Assembly: GCF_016031655.1 (NCBI RefSeq)
Contig: NZ_JACCHQ010000019.1
Span: forward strand, 99,668 to 163,667
Source: Bradyrhizobium glycinis
GTDB taxonomy: Bacteria > Pseudomonadota > Alphaproteobacteria > Rhizobiales > Xanthobacteraceae
DNA: 64,000 nt
Reading direction: 5' to 3'
A model generated the notes under the pieces. It did no database searches. It was not told the DNA's origin and saw nothing but the letters and a program-made list of their open reading frames with translations. This document shows, in pieces, positions 1 to 8,254 of the stretch. A program made the position numbers and the translations under genes. Numbering within the stretch: the stretch's first letter is position 1; each line of letters starts with the position of its first letter.

Positions 1-129
1 GGCCAGGATCGCCGCACGCCGCTTCTCGTCGATCGCAAGCAGCGAGGCCGACATCGGCTTCAGGCCACGCCTCGCGAGGCCGGCGTCGAAGGCTTGCGGA
101 TTGTCGCGGATCGCTTTGATGTCATGCAT
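1..129 (-). CDS. serS: Seryl-tRNA synthetase, N-terminal fragment (cut by window edge)
   Basis: The reverse strand from the ATG at 129 encodes 43 residues beginning MHDIKAIRDNPQAFDAGLA. This is the characteristic start of bacterial SerRS, the first strand of its tRNA-binding coiled-coil arm. The enzyme charges tRNA-Ser with serine in the cytoplasm. The catalytic class II core lies beyond the left edge. The gene sits downstream of tatC in the same direction, an arrangement (tatABC-serS) common in alphaproteobacteria, which supports the call. A palindromic repeat lies in the 137-bp gap to tatC, so cotranscription is not certain. Confidence 0.88.
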   Translation of the reverse strand, partial: MHDIKAIRDNPQAFDAGLARRGLKPMSASLLAIDEKRRAAILA

Positions 130-141
130 GGCTGTCTTCCC

Positions 142-225
142 GTCATGGCCGGGCTTGTCCCGGCCATCCACGTGTCTGCCGCCTTAGATCAAGTCGTGGA
201 TGCCCGGGTCAAGCCCGGGCATGAC
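142..225. repeat. Dispersed palindromic repeat between tatC and serS
   Basis: Two 31-bp arms, 142-172 (GTCATGGCCGGGCTTGTCCC...) and 195-225 (...AAGCCCGGGCATGAC), are reverse complements at 28 of 31 positions and flank a 22-bp loop. Transcribed, they would form a long GC-rich hairpin that could terminate or protect the tat message. Elements with this GTCATGGCCGGGC/GCCCGGGCATGAC signature are widespread in Bradyrhizobium intergenic DNA; that is from general knowledge, not a search. Confidence 0.8.
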
Positions 226-266
226 GAATCATGGGCTGGACAGCGACATGATAGTGCGAAAGCGCC

Positions 267-1079
267 CTATTCCGCCGGCTTTGCCGGCGTCGACACGTCG
301 GTGCCGGTGGCTTGCGACGAAGCCGCCGCCTTCTTCTCAACCATCGCGACCGCGATGATCGAGCCCTCGTAGAGCGCCATCAGGGGGATCGCGAGCGAGC
401 ACTGGCTGAGCACGTCGGGCGGCGTCAGCACGGCCGCGATCACGAAGGCGATCACGATGAAATAGCGCCGCTTCTCGCGCAACATCGTCGAGGTGACGAT
501 GCCGATCCGGCCGAGCAGCGTCAGGATCACCGGCAGCTGGAAGGCGATGCCGAAAGCGAAGATCAGCGACATCATCAGCGACAGATATTCGCCGACCTTG
601 GGCAACAGCTGGATCTGCGCGGTCTCGTCGCCGCCGGCCTGCTGCATGCCGAGCGAGAAGCGCACCAGCATCGGCAGCACGACGAAATAGACCAGCGCCG
701 CACCGAGCACGAAGAAGAACGGGGTTGCGACCAGATATGGCAGGAAGGCCTGCTTCTCATGCTTGTAGAGCCCGGGCGCGACGAACTTGTAGATCTGCGT
801 CGCCACGATCGGGAACGAGATGAAGCCGGCGCCGAACAGCGCGAGCTTGAGCTGGGTGATGAAGTATTCGAGCAGCGCCGTGTAGATGAATTTCGAGTTC
901 TCGGGACCCGCGATCCACACGAACGGCCAGACGAGCACGTTGTAAATCTGCTTGGCGAAGAAGAAGCAGAAGATGAAGGCCACGCCAAAACCGAGCAGCG
1001 CCTTGATCAGCCGCGAGCGCAGCTCGATCAAATGGTCCATCAGCGGCGCTTTGCTGGCCTCGATATCGGCGTCGGTCAT
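267..1079 (-). CDS. tatC: Sec-independent protein translocase subunit TatC
   Basis: This 270-residue polytopic inner-membrane protein is the receptor of the twin-arginine translocase and binds the RR signal of folded substrates. The N-terminus has the family hallmark MDHLIELRSRLIKAL (about residues 14-28). About six hydrophobic segments follow, including one at residues 27-45 and a late one with FQLPVILTLLGRIGIV. Length matches the family (250-270). The start overlaps the end of tatB by four bases (ATGA), indicating translational coupling. The C-terminal tail is Ala/Pro-rich and probably cytoplasmic. Confidence 0.97.
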   Translation of the reverse strand: MTDADIEASKAPLMDHLIELRSRLIKALLGFGVAFIFCFFFAKQIYNVLVWPFVWIAGPENSKFIYTALLEYFITQLKLALFGAGFISFPIVATQIYKFVAPGLYKHEKQAFLPYLVATPFFFVLGAALVYFVVLPMLVRFSLGMQQAGGDETAQIQLLPKVGEYLSLMMSLIFAFGIAFQLPVILTLLGRIGIVTSTMLREKRRYFIVIAFVIAAVLTPPDVLSQCSLAIPLMALYEGSIIAVAMVEKKAAASSQATGTDVSTPAKPAE

Positions 1080-1570
1080 GACGCTTTGGCGTCCTTGATC
1101 GCTTCGGATGGCGCGGTGTCCTGCGCAACCTTTGCCTGTTCGACCTCACGGGTGATCGCGAGCGGCTCATTCGCGGTCGCATGCGCTTCGGCTTCCATGA
1201 AGGTCGAAGGCGTTGGGGTCTCCGGTGTCGTGGGCGTGACAGGCGGATCGACGGCAGTGGCGGCCGGCGTCTCGGCCGGCTTGTCCAGCGCATCGACGCG
1301 AAGCGCGTCGCTCACGTCCTTCTGGAGCGAGGTCAGCGGATTGAATCCGGTGGCGGCTTCCTTGACCTCGTCGAAGCTCTTCTTGAGATCGGCCATCTCG
1401 GCCTCGCGCATCGCCTCCTGGAACTGGCCCTGGAATTCGGCCGCCATCTTGCGCGCCTTGCCCATCCACTGCCCGACCATGCGCAGCACGCCCGGCAGCT
1501 CTTTCGGGCCGATGGCGATCAGGGCCACGACCCCGATGAGGACCAGTTCACTCCACCCGATGTCGAACAT
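1076..1570 (-). CDS. tatB: Sec-independent protein translocase subunit TatB
   Basis: The 164-residue protein starts MFDIGWSELVLIGVVALIA, followed by the IGPKELP hinge typical of TatB. One N-terminal membrane helix (about residues 5-21) leads into an amphipathic helix with charged KARKMAAEFQGQFQEAMREAE. The tail is a low-complexity Pro/Thr/Ala-rich cytoplasmic segment. TatB works with TatC in substrate recognition. It lies between tatA (90 bp upstream) and tatC (4-bp overlap) in one operon. The IGPKEL motif and the long tail separate it from TatA. Confidence 0.96.
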   Translation of the reverse strand: MFDIGWSELVLIGVVALIAIGPKELPGVLRMVGQWMGKARKMAAEFQGQFQEAMREAEMADLKKSFDEVKEAATGFNPLTSLQKDVSDALRVDALDKPAETPAATAVDPPVTPTTPETPTPSTFMEAEAHATANEPLAITREVEQAKVAQDTAPSEAIKDAKAS

Positions 1571-1660
1571 GAGGTCTTCCGTTCACGCGAAGCCGGAGCC
1601 GGCCCAGCCCTTACGCGCAGGATCAGGGCCGCTACCCGCGTCTCGCGTGCTGCTTCCGGC

Positions 1661-1894
1661 TCAGACGGCCTTGCTGCCGACGTCGGACCGCGTCGCAGTC
1701 GGCGCCGCATTGTGCTCGATCGACTTCGCCGGCTCGGGCTTCTCGGCGGACTTGTCGTCGTCCTGCATGCCCTTCTTGAACGCCTTGATGCCCTGCGCCA
1801 CGTCGCCCATCAGATCCGAAATCTTGCCGCGGCCGAACAGCAGCAGGACCACTGCGATCACCAAGATCCAGTGCCAAATGCTGAGTGAACCCAT
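1661..1894 (-). CDS. tatA: Sec-independent protein translocase subunit TatA
   Basis: This 77-residue pore-forming subunit starts MGSLSIWHWILVIAVVLLLF, then the TatA hinge FGRGKISDLMGDVAQGIKAFKKG. That gives one membrane helix followed by an amphipathic helix. The reading frame is open further upstream, but the ATG at 1894 is chosen because it has a strong GGAGGG Shine-Dalgarno about 8 bp before it and places the membrane helix correctly at the N-terminus. First gene of tatABC. TatA oligomerises to let folded RR-signal proteins across the membrane. Confidence 0.96.
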   Translation of the reverse strand: MGSLSIWHWILVIAVVLLLFGRGKISDLMGDVAQGIKAFKKGMQDDDKSAEKPEPAKSIEHNAAPTATRSDVGSKAV

Positions 1895-2058
1895 CCTGCA
1901 ACCCTCCAAACGCGCATGGCCGGGGACCCGGCCGATCTTCACCGAAACCTAGGCTTGGCAGGCCTCAAAAACAAGGACCAAGGCAGCGCCAATTCGCTGT
2001 CGGCGCTACGCAATCTTGCTAGTGTTAACTGTCGCAGGGCCCGTATTTCGCCGGGGCA

Positions 2059-2814
2059 TCACTCTTCGGTGCCGCCCTCGCCGCCCCCCGCATTGCCGCC
2101 TTCCGGCGGGGTCTCGGGTTCAACCGCAGGCGCAAGCGCCAGATCGAGGTCATCGCCGGGTTCCAGCGGATCCTCGTCCTCACGCAGCGCCGGATCGTCC
2201 GACGGCGTCGGCACGCTGAACCCGGTGGGCAGGCGCGAATCCAACAGGCCGGTGCCCTTCAGCTCTTCCAGCCCTGGCAGGTCGCCGAGCTGTTCCAAGG
2301 TGAATTGCGACAGGAACTCCTCGGTGGTTCCGAAGGTCAGGGGCCGGCCCGGCGTCTTCCGCCGGCCGCGCGGCTTGATCCAGCCGGTCTCCAGCAGCAC
2401 GTCGAGCGTGCCCTTTGACGTGACGACGCCGCGGATCTCCTCGATCTCGGCCCGCGTCACCGGCTGGTGATAGGCGATGATCGCCAGCACCTCGATTGCG
2501 GCCCGCGACAGGCGGCGGGTTTCGGTGCTCTCCCGCGTCATCAGCCAGGCCAAATCGCCGGCGGTGCGGAACGTCCATTTGTTGGCGACACGGACGAGAT
2601 TGACGCCGCGCGAGGCATAATCGGCCTGCAACTGCTCGAGCGCAGCCTTGACGTCGACGCCTTCGGGCATGCGCTTGGCCAGCGTCGCGGTGTCCAGCGG
2701 TTCGCTCGAGGCGAACAACAGCGCCTCCAGCAGCCGCAATTCTTCGGGGCGCGCCTGGGATTCGTTCTCCATCGGCTCGGCCTCTTCTACCCGCACTTCA
2801 GCCAGGCTTGCCAT
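2059..2814 (-). CDS. scpB: Segregation and condensation protein B
   Basis: ScpB is a 251-residue partner of ScpA in the SMC condensin complex. Its core is two winged-helix domains, visible from LRLLEALLFASSEPLD to YHQPVTRAEIEEIRGV and the FGTTEEFLSQFTLEQLGDLP segment that ends the conserved fold (about residues 25-190). The C-terminal 60 residues are acidic and Pro/Gly-rich. The frame opens with a GTG at 2835, but the ATG at 2814 is preferred because AAGGAGA lies about 7 bp before it. It directly follows scpA in an scp-nagZ operon. Confidence 0.94.
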   Translation of the reverse strand: MASLAEVRVEEAEPMENESQARPEELRLLEALLFASSEPLDTATLAKRMPEGVDVKAALEQLQADYASRGVNLVRVANKWTFRTAGDLAWLMTRESTETRRLSRAAIEVLAIIAYHQPVTRAEIEEIRGVVTSKGTLDVLLETGWIKPRGRRKTPGRPLTFGTTEEFLSQFTLEQLGDLPGLEELKGTGLLDSRLPTGFSVPTPSDDPALREDEDPLEPGDDLDLALAPAVEPETPPEGGNAGGGEGGTEE

Positions 2815-2835
2815 GGCAGATTCTCCTTCTTGCAC

Positions 2836-3675
2836 TTAAGCGACCGGCGCATCAGGCGCAGGAGCTGCGTCCGGGACCGGTTTTGGGCGCCCCTTCCGGA
2901 AATAAATCGGCGCGAACGCTTCCTTCTGATTCAGCTCCAGCTGACCTTCGCGCACCAATTCGAGCGCGGCGGCAAAGCTTGAGGCGAACACCGTCGCGCG
3001 CTGCGTCGGATCGGCGACATGCCGGATCAGGAAGTCGTCGAGAACACCCCAATCGTCCTGCTCGGTGATGCTGCCGACCAGCCGCTCCAGCGTGGCGCGT
3101 GCTTCGGCGAGCGACCAAACCGTGCGCTTGGCCAGATGCACGCTGGCCAACACGCGCGACTGACGCTGCGCTGCATAGGCGGTGAGCAGGTCGTAGAGCG
3201 TTGCGGTGTATTTCGGGTGCTTGATCTCGGCGATGTGCTCGGGCTCGCCACGCGGAAATATGTCACGCTGCAATTGCGGCCTGTTCATCAGCCGGTTGGC
3301 GGCTTCGCGAATGGCTTCCAGGCGGCGCAGGCGGTTGGCGAGCGCCGTCGCCATCTGCTCGGCGCTCGGGCCTTCCGCGCTCGGCGGCTCCGGCAGCAGC
3401 AGACGCGACTTCAGGAAGGCGAGCCATGCGGCCATCACCAGATAATCTGCGGCGAGCTCCAGCCGGATCTTTCGCGCGGCTTCGATGAAGTGGAGGTACT
3501 GGTCGGCCAGCGCGAGAATCGAAATCTTGGCGAGATCGACCTTCTGCTGCCGCGCCAGCGCGAGCAACAAATCGAGCGGGCCCTCATAGCCCTCGACGTC
3601 CACCACCAACGCCGGCTCACCCTCGGCGAGCTCTGCGGGCCGCCCGGTTTCGAACGATAGGATTTCTGCGGTCAT
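2836..3675 (-). CDS. scpA: Segregation and condensation protein A
   Basis: This 279-residue kleisin bridges SMC heads. The N-terminal domain has the family motif YEGPLDLLLALARQQKVDLAKI (residues 29-50) followed by ADYLVMAAWLAFLKSRLLLP. The C-terminal winged helix lies near residues 190-260. The start codon overlaps the stop of nagZ by four bases (ATGA), so the two are translationally coupled. scpB follows immediately. The nagZ-scpA-scpB order is common in alphaproteobacteria. A short Pro/Ala tail ends the protein. Confidence 0.95.
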   Translation of the reverse strand: MTAEILSFETGRPAELAEGEPALVVDVEGYEGPLDLLLALARQQKVDLAKISILALADQYLHFIEAARKIRLELAADYLVMAAWLAFLKSRLLLPEPPSAEGPSAEQMATALANRLRRLEAIREAANRLMNRPQLQRDIFPRGEPEHIAEIKHPKYTATLYDLLTAYAAQRQSRVLASVHLAKRTVWSLAEARATLERLVGSITEQDDWGVLDDFLIRHVADPTQRATVFASSFAAALELVREGQLELNQKEAFAPIYFRKGRPKPVPDAAPAPDAPVA

Positions 3676-4700
3676 GCCGATGCCGTGTTTGCCCGTGCGA
3701 TCAATGCATCCAATTCGGCGCGTGCGGCCACGCGGTCGAACGGCTGCGGCGGCTTGCGTGCGGCGAGCGCGGCGTTCGCCCGCTCCAGCGCCCTGCCGGC
3801 CAGTTCAGGCGTCTCGCCGGCGACGTCACGCATCTCGTCGATGTTGCCGTTGCAATGCAGGGCTACGTCGCAGCCGGCCGCGAAGATTGCGCAGGTCCGC
3901 TCGGCGATATTCCCCGACAGCGCGTTCATCGACACGTCATCACTCATTAACAAACCCTGGAACCCGATTGCGCCGCGAATCACGTCAGCAATCATTGTCG
4001 CAGATGTCGTCGCCGGATGGGCGGGGTCGAAGGCGCTAAACACAACATGTGCAGTCATGGCCATTGGCAGATCAGCCAGCGGCTTGAACGCGGCGAAATC
4101 GGTTCGCTCCAGCTCGTCCCGGGCCGTGTCGACGGTTGGCAGCTTGAAATGGGTGTCAGCGGTGGCGCGGCCATGCCCGGGAATGTGCTTGAGCACCGGC
4201 AGCACACCACCCTGCTCCAGGCCCTCGGTGACCGCGCGGGCAATCGCCGCGACCTTGCCCGGCTCCGTGCCATAGGCCCGGTTGCCGATAACCGCGTCAG
4301 CGCCTGGCACCGGCACGTCCGCCAACGGCAGGCAATCCACGGTAATGCCGAGATCAGCGAGATCGGCAGCGATCAGACGGGCACTGAGGCGGGCCGCGGT
4401 GAGCCCGAGGGCCGAATCGGTGTCGTACAAATTCGCGAATACAGCCCCCGGCGGATAGACCGGCCAATGTGGCGGCCCCAGCCGCTGCACCCGTCCGCCC
4501 TCCTGGTCGATCAGGACCGGTGCGTCGGGAGCATTCGCGACCGAGCGCAATTCCGCAACCAAAGCAGCAACTTGCGCAGGTGTCGCGACATTGCGCTTGA
4601 ACAGGATGAAGCCCCATGGACGTTCCGCACGGATAAACTTCCGCTCGGCGGCGGTCAGTTCCGTTCCGGATACGCCGGTAATGAAGGCCCGCGTGCTCAT
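3672..4700 (-). CDS. nagZ: Beta-N-acetylhexosaminidase (glycoside hydrolase family 3)
   Basis: The 342-residue cytoplasmic enzyme removes N-acetylglucosamine from anhydro-muropeptides during peptidoglycan recycling. GH3/NagZ hallmarks are visible: IDQEGGRVQRL near residue 105, and KHIPGHGRATADTHF near residue 190, which contains the mobile His/Asp catalytic loop of NagZ. MSDDVSMNAL near residue 255 carries the nucleophilic Asp. Length fits the short single-domain NagZ type. It lies downstream of the SPOR-domain gene and is coupled to scpA by a 4-bp overlap. Confidence 0.95.
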   Translation of the reverse strand: MSTRAFITGVSGTELTAAERKFIRAERPWGFILFKRNVATPAQVAALVAELRSVANAPDAPVLIDQEGGRVQRLGPPHWPVYPPGAVFANLYDTDSALGLTAARLSARLIAADLADLGITVDCLPLADVPVPGADAVIGNRAYGTEPGKVAAIARAVTEGLEQGGVLPVLKHIPGHGRATADTHFKLPTVDTARDELERTDFAAFKPLADLPMAMTAHVVFSAFDPAHPATTSATMIADVIRGAIGFQGLLMSDDVSMNALSGNIAERTCAIFAAGCDVALHCNGNIDEMRDVAGETPELAGRALERANAALAARKPPQPFDRVAARAELDALIARANTASA

Positions 4701-4746
4701 AACGGCCGATTAACCCTGCCCCGTCAGGGGGTCAAGGAAACCGCCG

Positions 4747-6315
4747 TTAATTCCTCTGGACGAAGCAGTCGGAGAGGCCTGCGGCCTTCAGATTGTTGCA
4801 AGCCTGCGTCGCTTCCTGGACCGAGGCATAGGGTCCGGCAAAGGCGCGGTAGACGATGCCCTTGCCCTTGTCGGTCAGATCGACGCGCTTGATCACCGGC
4901 GAGCGGGATCCGAGCACGCTGCCGTACTTGCTCTGAAGCACCCGGTAGGACGCGGCGGCGCTGTCCTCGCTCTGCTGCGAGGAGACTTGCACGATGTAGC
5001 CGCCGCCGCTGCTGCTGGTGGGCGCGATCTGAACCGGATTGGTCGCCGCCATCCGCTGCGGCGGCTCGGCCGCGGGCGACGATTGCGGCGCCAGCGACAT
5101 CGGCTGGTTGGCGCTGGCATTGGCCGAGATCGGCGGATTGCGCGGCGCGGCGGGGGCAATTGGCGCGGCAACAGGCTTCGGCGCGGGGGGCGCCGGCTTG
5201 GCGGCGGCGGCCGATTGCGGCGCGGCGCTATCGGTCTGGTCACCCTTCACCGCCACGGTCCTGATCGGGCGCGGCGAATTGTTCGGCAGGGTGCCGTTGC
5301 TCGAGGTCGGCCCCGCGCTCGGCGGCGGCACGGTGGACGGCGACACGCTCGCCACTGACGGCGGGTTCGCATTCTGGTTCAGCGGCGGGAACACCACGCG
5401 CGGCCCGCCCGCCTTGGCGTTAACGTCGACGGGCGCCTCCTCGCGCGGCACGATCTTCTCGGTGCCGTCACCGCTGACCATGCGATCCGGCACCTTGGCC
5501 GAGGAGTCCGCCGGCGCCGGCACGATCTTGGTCGGCGTGTTGTCGGCCTTGATGATCGGCGGCTCGCCGCTGCGAGGCGAGCCGATATAGGTCTTGTAGG
5601 CGAACGCGGCACCGGTGCCGACCACGGCAAGCGCCAGGATCGCCGCAACCGTCATCATACCGCCGCGCTGCTTCTTCGGCTCCTCGACCTCGTCCTCGGG
5701 ATAGTCGCTTTGATAGGCATACGGATCGTCTGGATAGGCCGGCTCGCGCTGATAGTCCTGCTCGCCCGTTTCCAGCCGACCATAGAGCGCATCGTCGTAG
5801 CGCGACGGATCCGGCTGGGCATACGGCTCCTGATAGGACTGCTCATGATGCGCCTGACCGTGCTGCTGATAGGCCTGCTCCTGATGAGCCTGATCTTGAT
5901 AGGAGTGGTCCTGATAGGCCTGCGGCTGATGAACGACAGGCTCGGGCGCGGCAGGCTTGGCTGCATAGCGATGCAGCGGATGAACCGGGCTTACGGTCAC
6001 CGGATAGTCAGGCTCCGGCGCGGGTGCCGGCTGCACGTTGGCGCGCCGCATCCACGAGGGCGGCCCGGGCGGCGGCGGCGCCTGCCCGGCATCGTCCTGC
6101 TGATCATCGAGCTGGCGGTAATCGTCGTCCTGATAGCTCTGGGCGGGCGCTGCCGGCGGACGTGCCGCCGGATGCGACTGCGCTGCGAACGGATCGGTCT
6201 GCCCGATCAGACGGGCGAGCTCGGCCAAGGGATCGCTTTCCGCCTTCCCATGCTGATCGCCGCCGCGACCATAGTCATCGGAAGGAAACGGTCTGTCCTG
6301 ATATCGTTCGGCCAT
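4747..6315 (-). CDS. SPOR domain-containing membrane protein with Tyr/Gln-rich cytoplasmic region
   Basis: A 522-residue bitopic protein. Residues 1-215 are cytoplasmic and low complexity, with many YQD/YQE/HQEQ repeats between about 127 and 205. A single membrane helix spans about 219-240 (MMTVAAILALAVVGTGAAFAY). A long Pro/Ala/Ser-rich periplasmic linker leads to a C-terminal SPOR domain (about 440-522, GGYIVQVSSQQSEDSAAASY). SPOR domains bind denuded septal glycan, so a cell-division or envelope role is inferred. The frame is open to 6390, but the ATG at 6315 gives the conserved-looking MAERYQDRPF start. Located between argS and nagZ. Confidence 0.9.
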   Translation of the reverse strand: MAERYQDRPFPSDDYGRGGDQHGKAESDPLAELARLIGQTDPFAAQSHPAARPPAAPAQSYQDDDYRQLDDQQDDAGQAPPPPGPPSWMRRANVQPAPAPEPDYPVTVSPVHPLHRYAAKPAAPEPVVHQPQAYQDHSYQDQAHQEQAYQQHGQAHHEQSYQEPYAQPDPSRYDDALYGRLETGEQDYQREPAYPDDPYAYQSDYPEDEVEEPKKQRGGMMTVAAILALAVVGTGAAFAYKTYIGSPRSGEPPIIKADNTPTKIVPAPADSSAKVPDRMVSGDGTEKIVPREEAPVDVNAKAGGPRVVFPPLNQNANPPSVASVSPSTVPPPSAGPTSSNGTLPNNSPRPIRTVAVKGDQTDSAAPQSAAAAKPAPPAPKPVAAPIAPAAPRNPPISANASANQPMSLAPQSSPAAEPPQRMAATNPVQIAPTSSSGGGYIVQVSSQQSEDSAAASYRVLQSKYGSVLGSRSPVIKRVDLTDKGKGIVYRAFAGPYASVQEATQACNNLKAAGLSDCFVQRN

Positions 6316-6454
6316 CGTAATGATGCGTCCCTTCGGGAAAGCCGCGCGCCCCTCGACCAAGGCACGGCTTTCGACCCACAAGGCTTTCAACCAAGCTAAG
6401 CGATCCGGCTTCTGCCGGTTACCCCCGAATTCCCCTTAAGTAGTTCGCCCCAAA

Positions 6455-8245
6455 CTACCGCATCTCGTCCGGGGCATGGACGCCGAGGATGGCGAGGCCC
6501 GATGCCAGGACCGAGACGACGCCCTGGACCATTGCCAATCGCGCCTTTGTAAGATCTGCATCATTATTGATAATGAAGCGTAAATAGGGCAAATCGCGCC
6601 CTTTCGTCCAAAGTGCATGAAATTCGCTGGCTAAATCATAGAGATAAAAGGCAATTCGGTGCGGCTCATGGGCCGCGGCGGCAGCTTCCAGCATGCGCGG
6701 ATAAATTGCGAGGCGCTTAAGAAGATCGAGCTCGACGGGATCCGACAGCCGTTCCACCGCCGACTCAGCGAGCCATGCGATCCGCGCGCCGGCATCCTCA
6801 GGGAGTTCCGGGAACACCTCGGCGCGGGCATTGCGGAAGATCGAGTGACCGCGGGCATGGCCGTACTGAACATAGAACACCGGGTTGTCTCGCGACTGTT
6901 CCATCACCTTGGCGAGGTCGAAGTCGAGCACCGCGTCGTTCTTCCGGTACAGCATCATGAAGCGGACGGCGTCCTGGCCGACTTCATCCACCACCTCACG
7001 CAAGGTGACGAAGTCCCCGCTCCGCTTGGACATCTTCACCGGCTCGCCGTTGCGCAAGAGCTTCACGAGCTGGACGATCTTGACGTCGAGCGATCCCTTA
7101 GCCGACGTCGTCGCCTTCACCGCCGCCTGCATGCGCTTGATGTAGCCGCCGTGGTCGGCGCCCCAGACGTCGATCATCTCGGCAAAGCCGCGGTCGAACT
7201 TGTTCTTGTGGTAGGCGATGTCGGAGGCGAAATAGGTATAGGAATTGTCCGACTTGATCAGCGGACGATCGACGTCGTCGCCGTAAGCGGTCGCCCTGAA
7301 CAGCAGCTGCTCGCGGTCTTCCCAATCCTCGACCGGCGCGCCCTTCGGCGGCGGCAGGCGGCCTTCGTAGATGTCGCCCTTGGCCTTCAGGAAATCGATG
7401 GTCTCAGCAACCTTGTTGTTGCCGGTCTCGATCAGGGAGCGCTCGGAGAAGAACACGTCGTGGTGGATGTTGAGGGCAGCGAGATCGTCCTTGATCTCGT
7501 CCATCATCATCGCGATCGCCTTGGCGCGCACGGTCGGCAGCCACTGAGCCTCGCTCATCGCGAGCAGCTTGTCGCCATGCTCCGTCGCCAGCGCCTGCCC
7601 GACCGGCTTGAGGTAGTCGCCGGGATAGAGCCCTTCCGGGATCGCGCCGATGTCCTCGCCGAGCGCTTCGCGATACCTGAGGAAGGCCGAGCGCGCGAGC
7701 ACGTCCACCTGGGCGCCGGCGTCGTTGATGTAATATTCGCGCGTGACGTCGTGGCCTGCGAACTGGAGCAGGCTCGCCAGCGCGTCGCCGAACACGGCGC
7801 CGCGGCAATGGCCGACATGCATCGGCCCGGTCGGATTGGCCGAGACGTATTCGACATTGACCTTGGCGGCGCCCCGGATGCGGCCGTAATCGGCACCCTC
7901 GCGCAGCACGGTGCGCAGCGCCTCGGCCCAGGCGGCCGGCTTCAGCGTCAGATTGATGAAGCCGGGACCGGCGACATCGACCTTGGCGATCAGCGCGTCG
8001 GCACGCAGCCGTTCGGCGATCTGCTCGGCGAGATCGCGCGGCTTTGCCTTTGCCTCCTTTGCAAGCACCATGGCGGCGTTGGTCGCCATGTCGCCATGGG
8101 AGGCATCGCGCGGCGGCTCGACCACCACGCGGGAGAAATCGATGCCCTCGGGCCAGCCGGAATCCGCCGCAAGCGCGCGGCAGGCGCCGTGCACGCGTGC
8201 GAGCACGTCGGCGAAAAGATGCAGCGATGAGGATGTCTGGGGCAT
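6455..8245 (-). CDS. argS: Arginyl-tRNA synthetase
   Basis: This 596-residue class I synthetase charges tRNA-Arg. Domains in order: an N-terminal additional domain (1-115); the Rossmann catalytic core with the HIGH-type motif in SANPTGPMHVGHCRG (about residues 134-148); the KMSKR signature in VKMSKRSGDFVTL (about 405); and the helical anticodon-binding domain to the C-terminus (DALRS). Length is typical. It lies 9 bp downstream of dgt in the same direction, so they are probably cotranscribed. Confidence 0.97.
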   Translation of the reverse strand: MPQTSSSLHLFADVLARVHGACRALAADSGWPEGIDFSRVVVEPPRDASHGDMATNAAMVLAKEAKAKPRDLAEQIAERLRADALIAKVDVAGPGFINLTLKPAAWAEALRTVLREGADYGRIRGAAKVNVEYVSANPTGPMHVGHCRGAVFGDALASLLQFAGHDVTREYYINDAGAQVDVLARSAFLRYREALGEDIGAIPEGLYPGDYLKPVGQALATEHGDKLLAMSEAQWLPTVRAKAIAMMMDEIKDDLAALNIHHDVFFSERSLIETGNNKVAETIDFLKAKGDIYEGRLPPPKGAPVEDWEDREQLLFRATAYGDDVDRPLIKSDNSYTYFASDIAYHKNKFDRGFAEMIDVWGADHGGYIKRMQAAVKATTSAKGSLDVKIVQLVKLLRNGEPVKMSKRSGDFVTLREVVDEVGQDAVRFMMLYRKNDAVLDFDLAKVMEQSRDNPVFYVQYGHARGHSIFRNARAEVFPELPEDAGARIAWLAESAVERLSDPVELDLLKRLAIYPRMLEAAAAAHEPHRIAFYLYDLASEFHALWTKGRDLPYLRFIINNDADLTKARLAMVQGVVSVLASGLAILGVHAPDEMR

Positions 8246-8254
8246 GGCCGCCGC

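Noticed and set aside
312..1952. 546-codon open frame on the forward strand across tatC/tatB/tatA
   Set aside because: It lies antisense to three well-identified genes, is Arg/His/Gln-rich, and arises from GC-rich codon bias.
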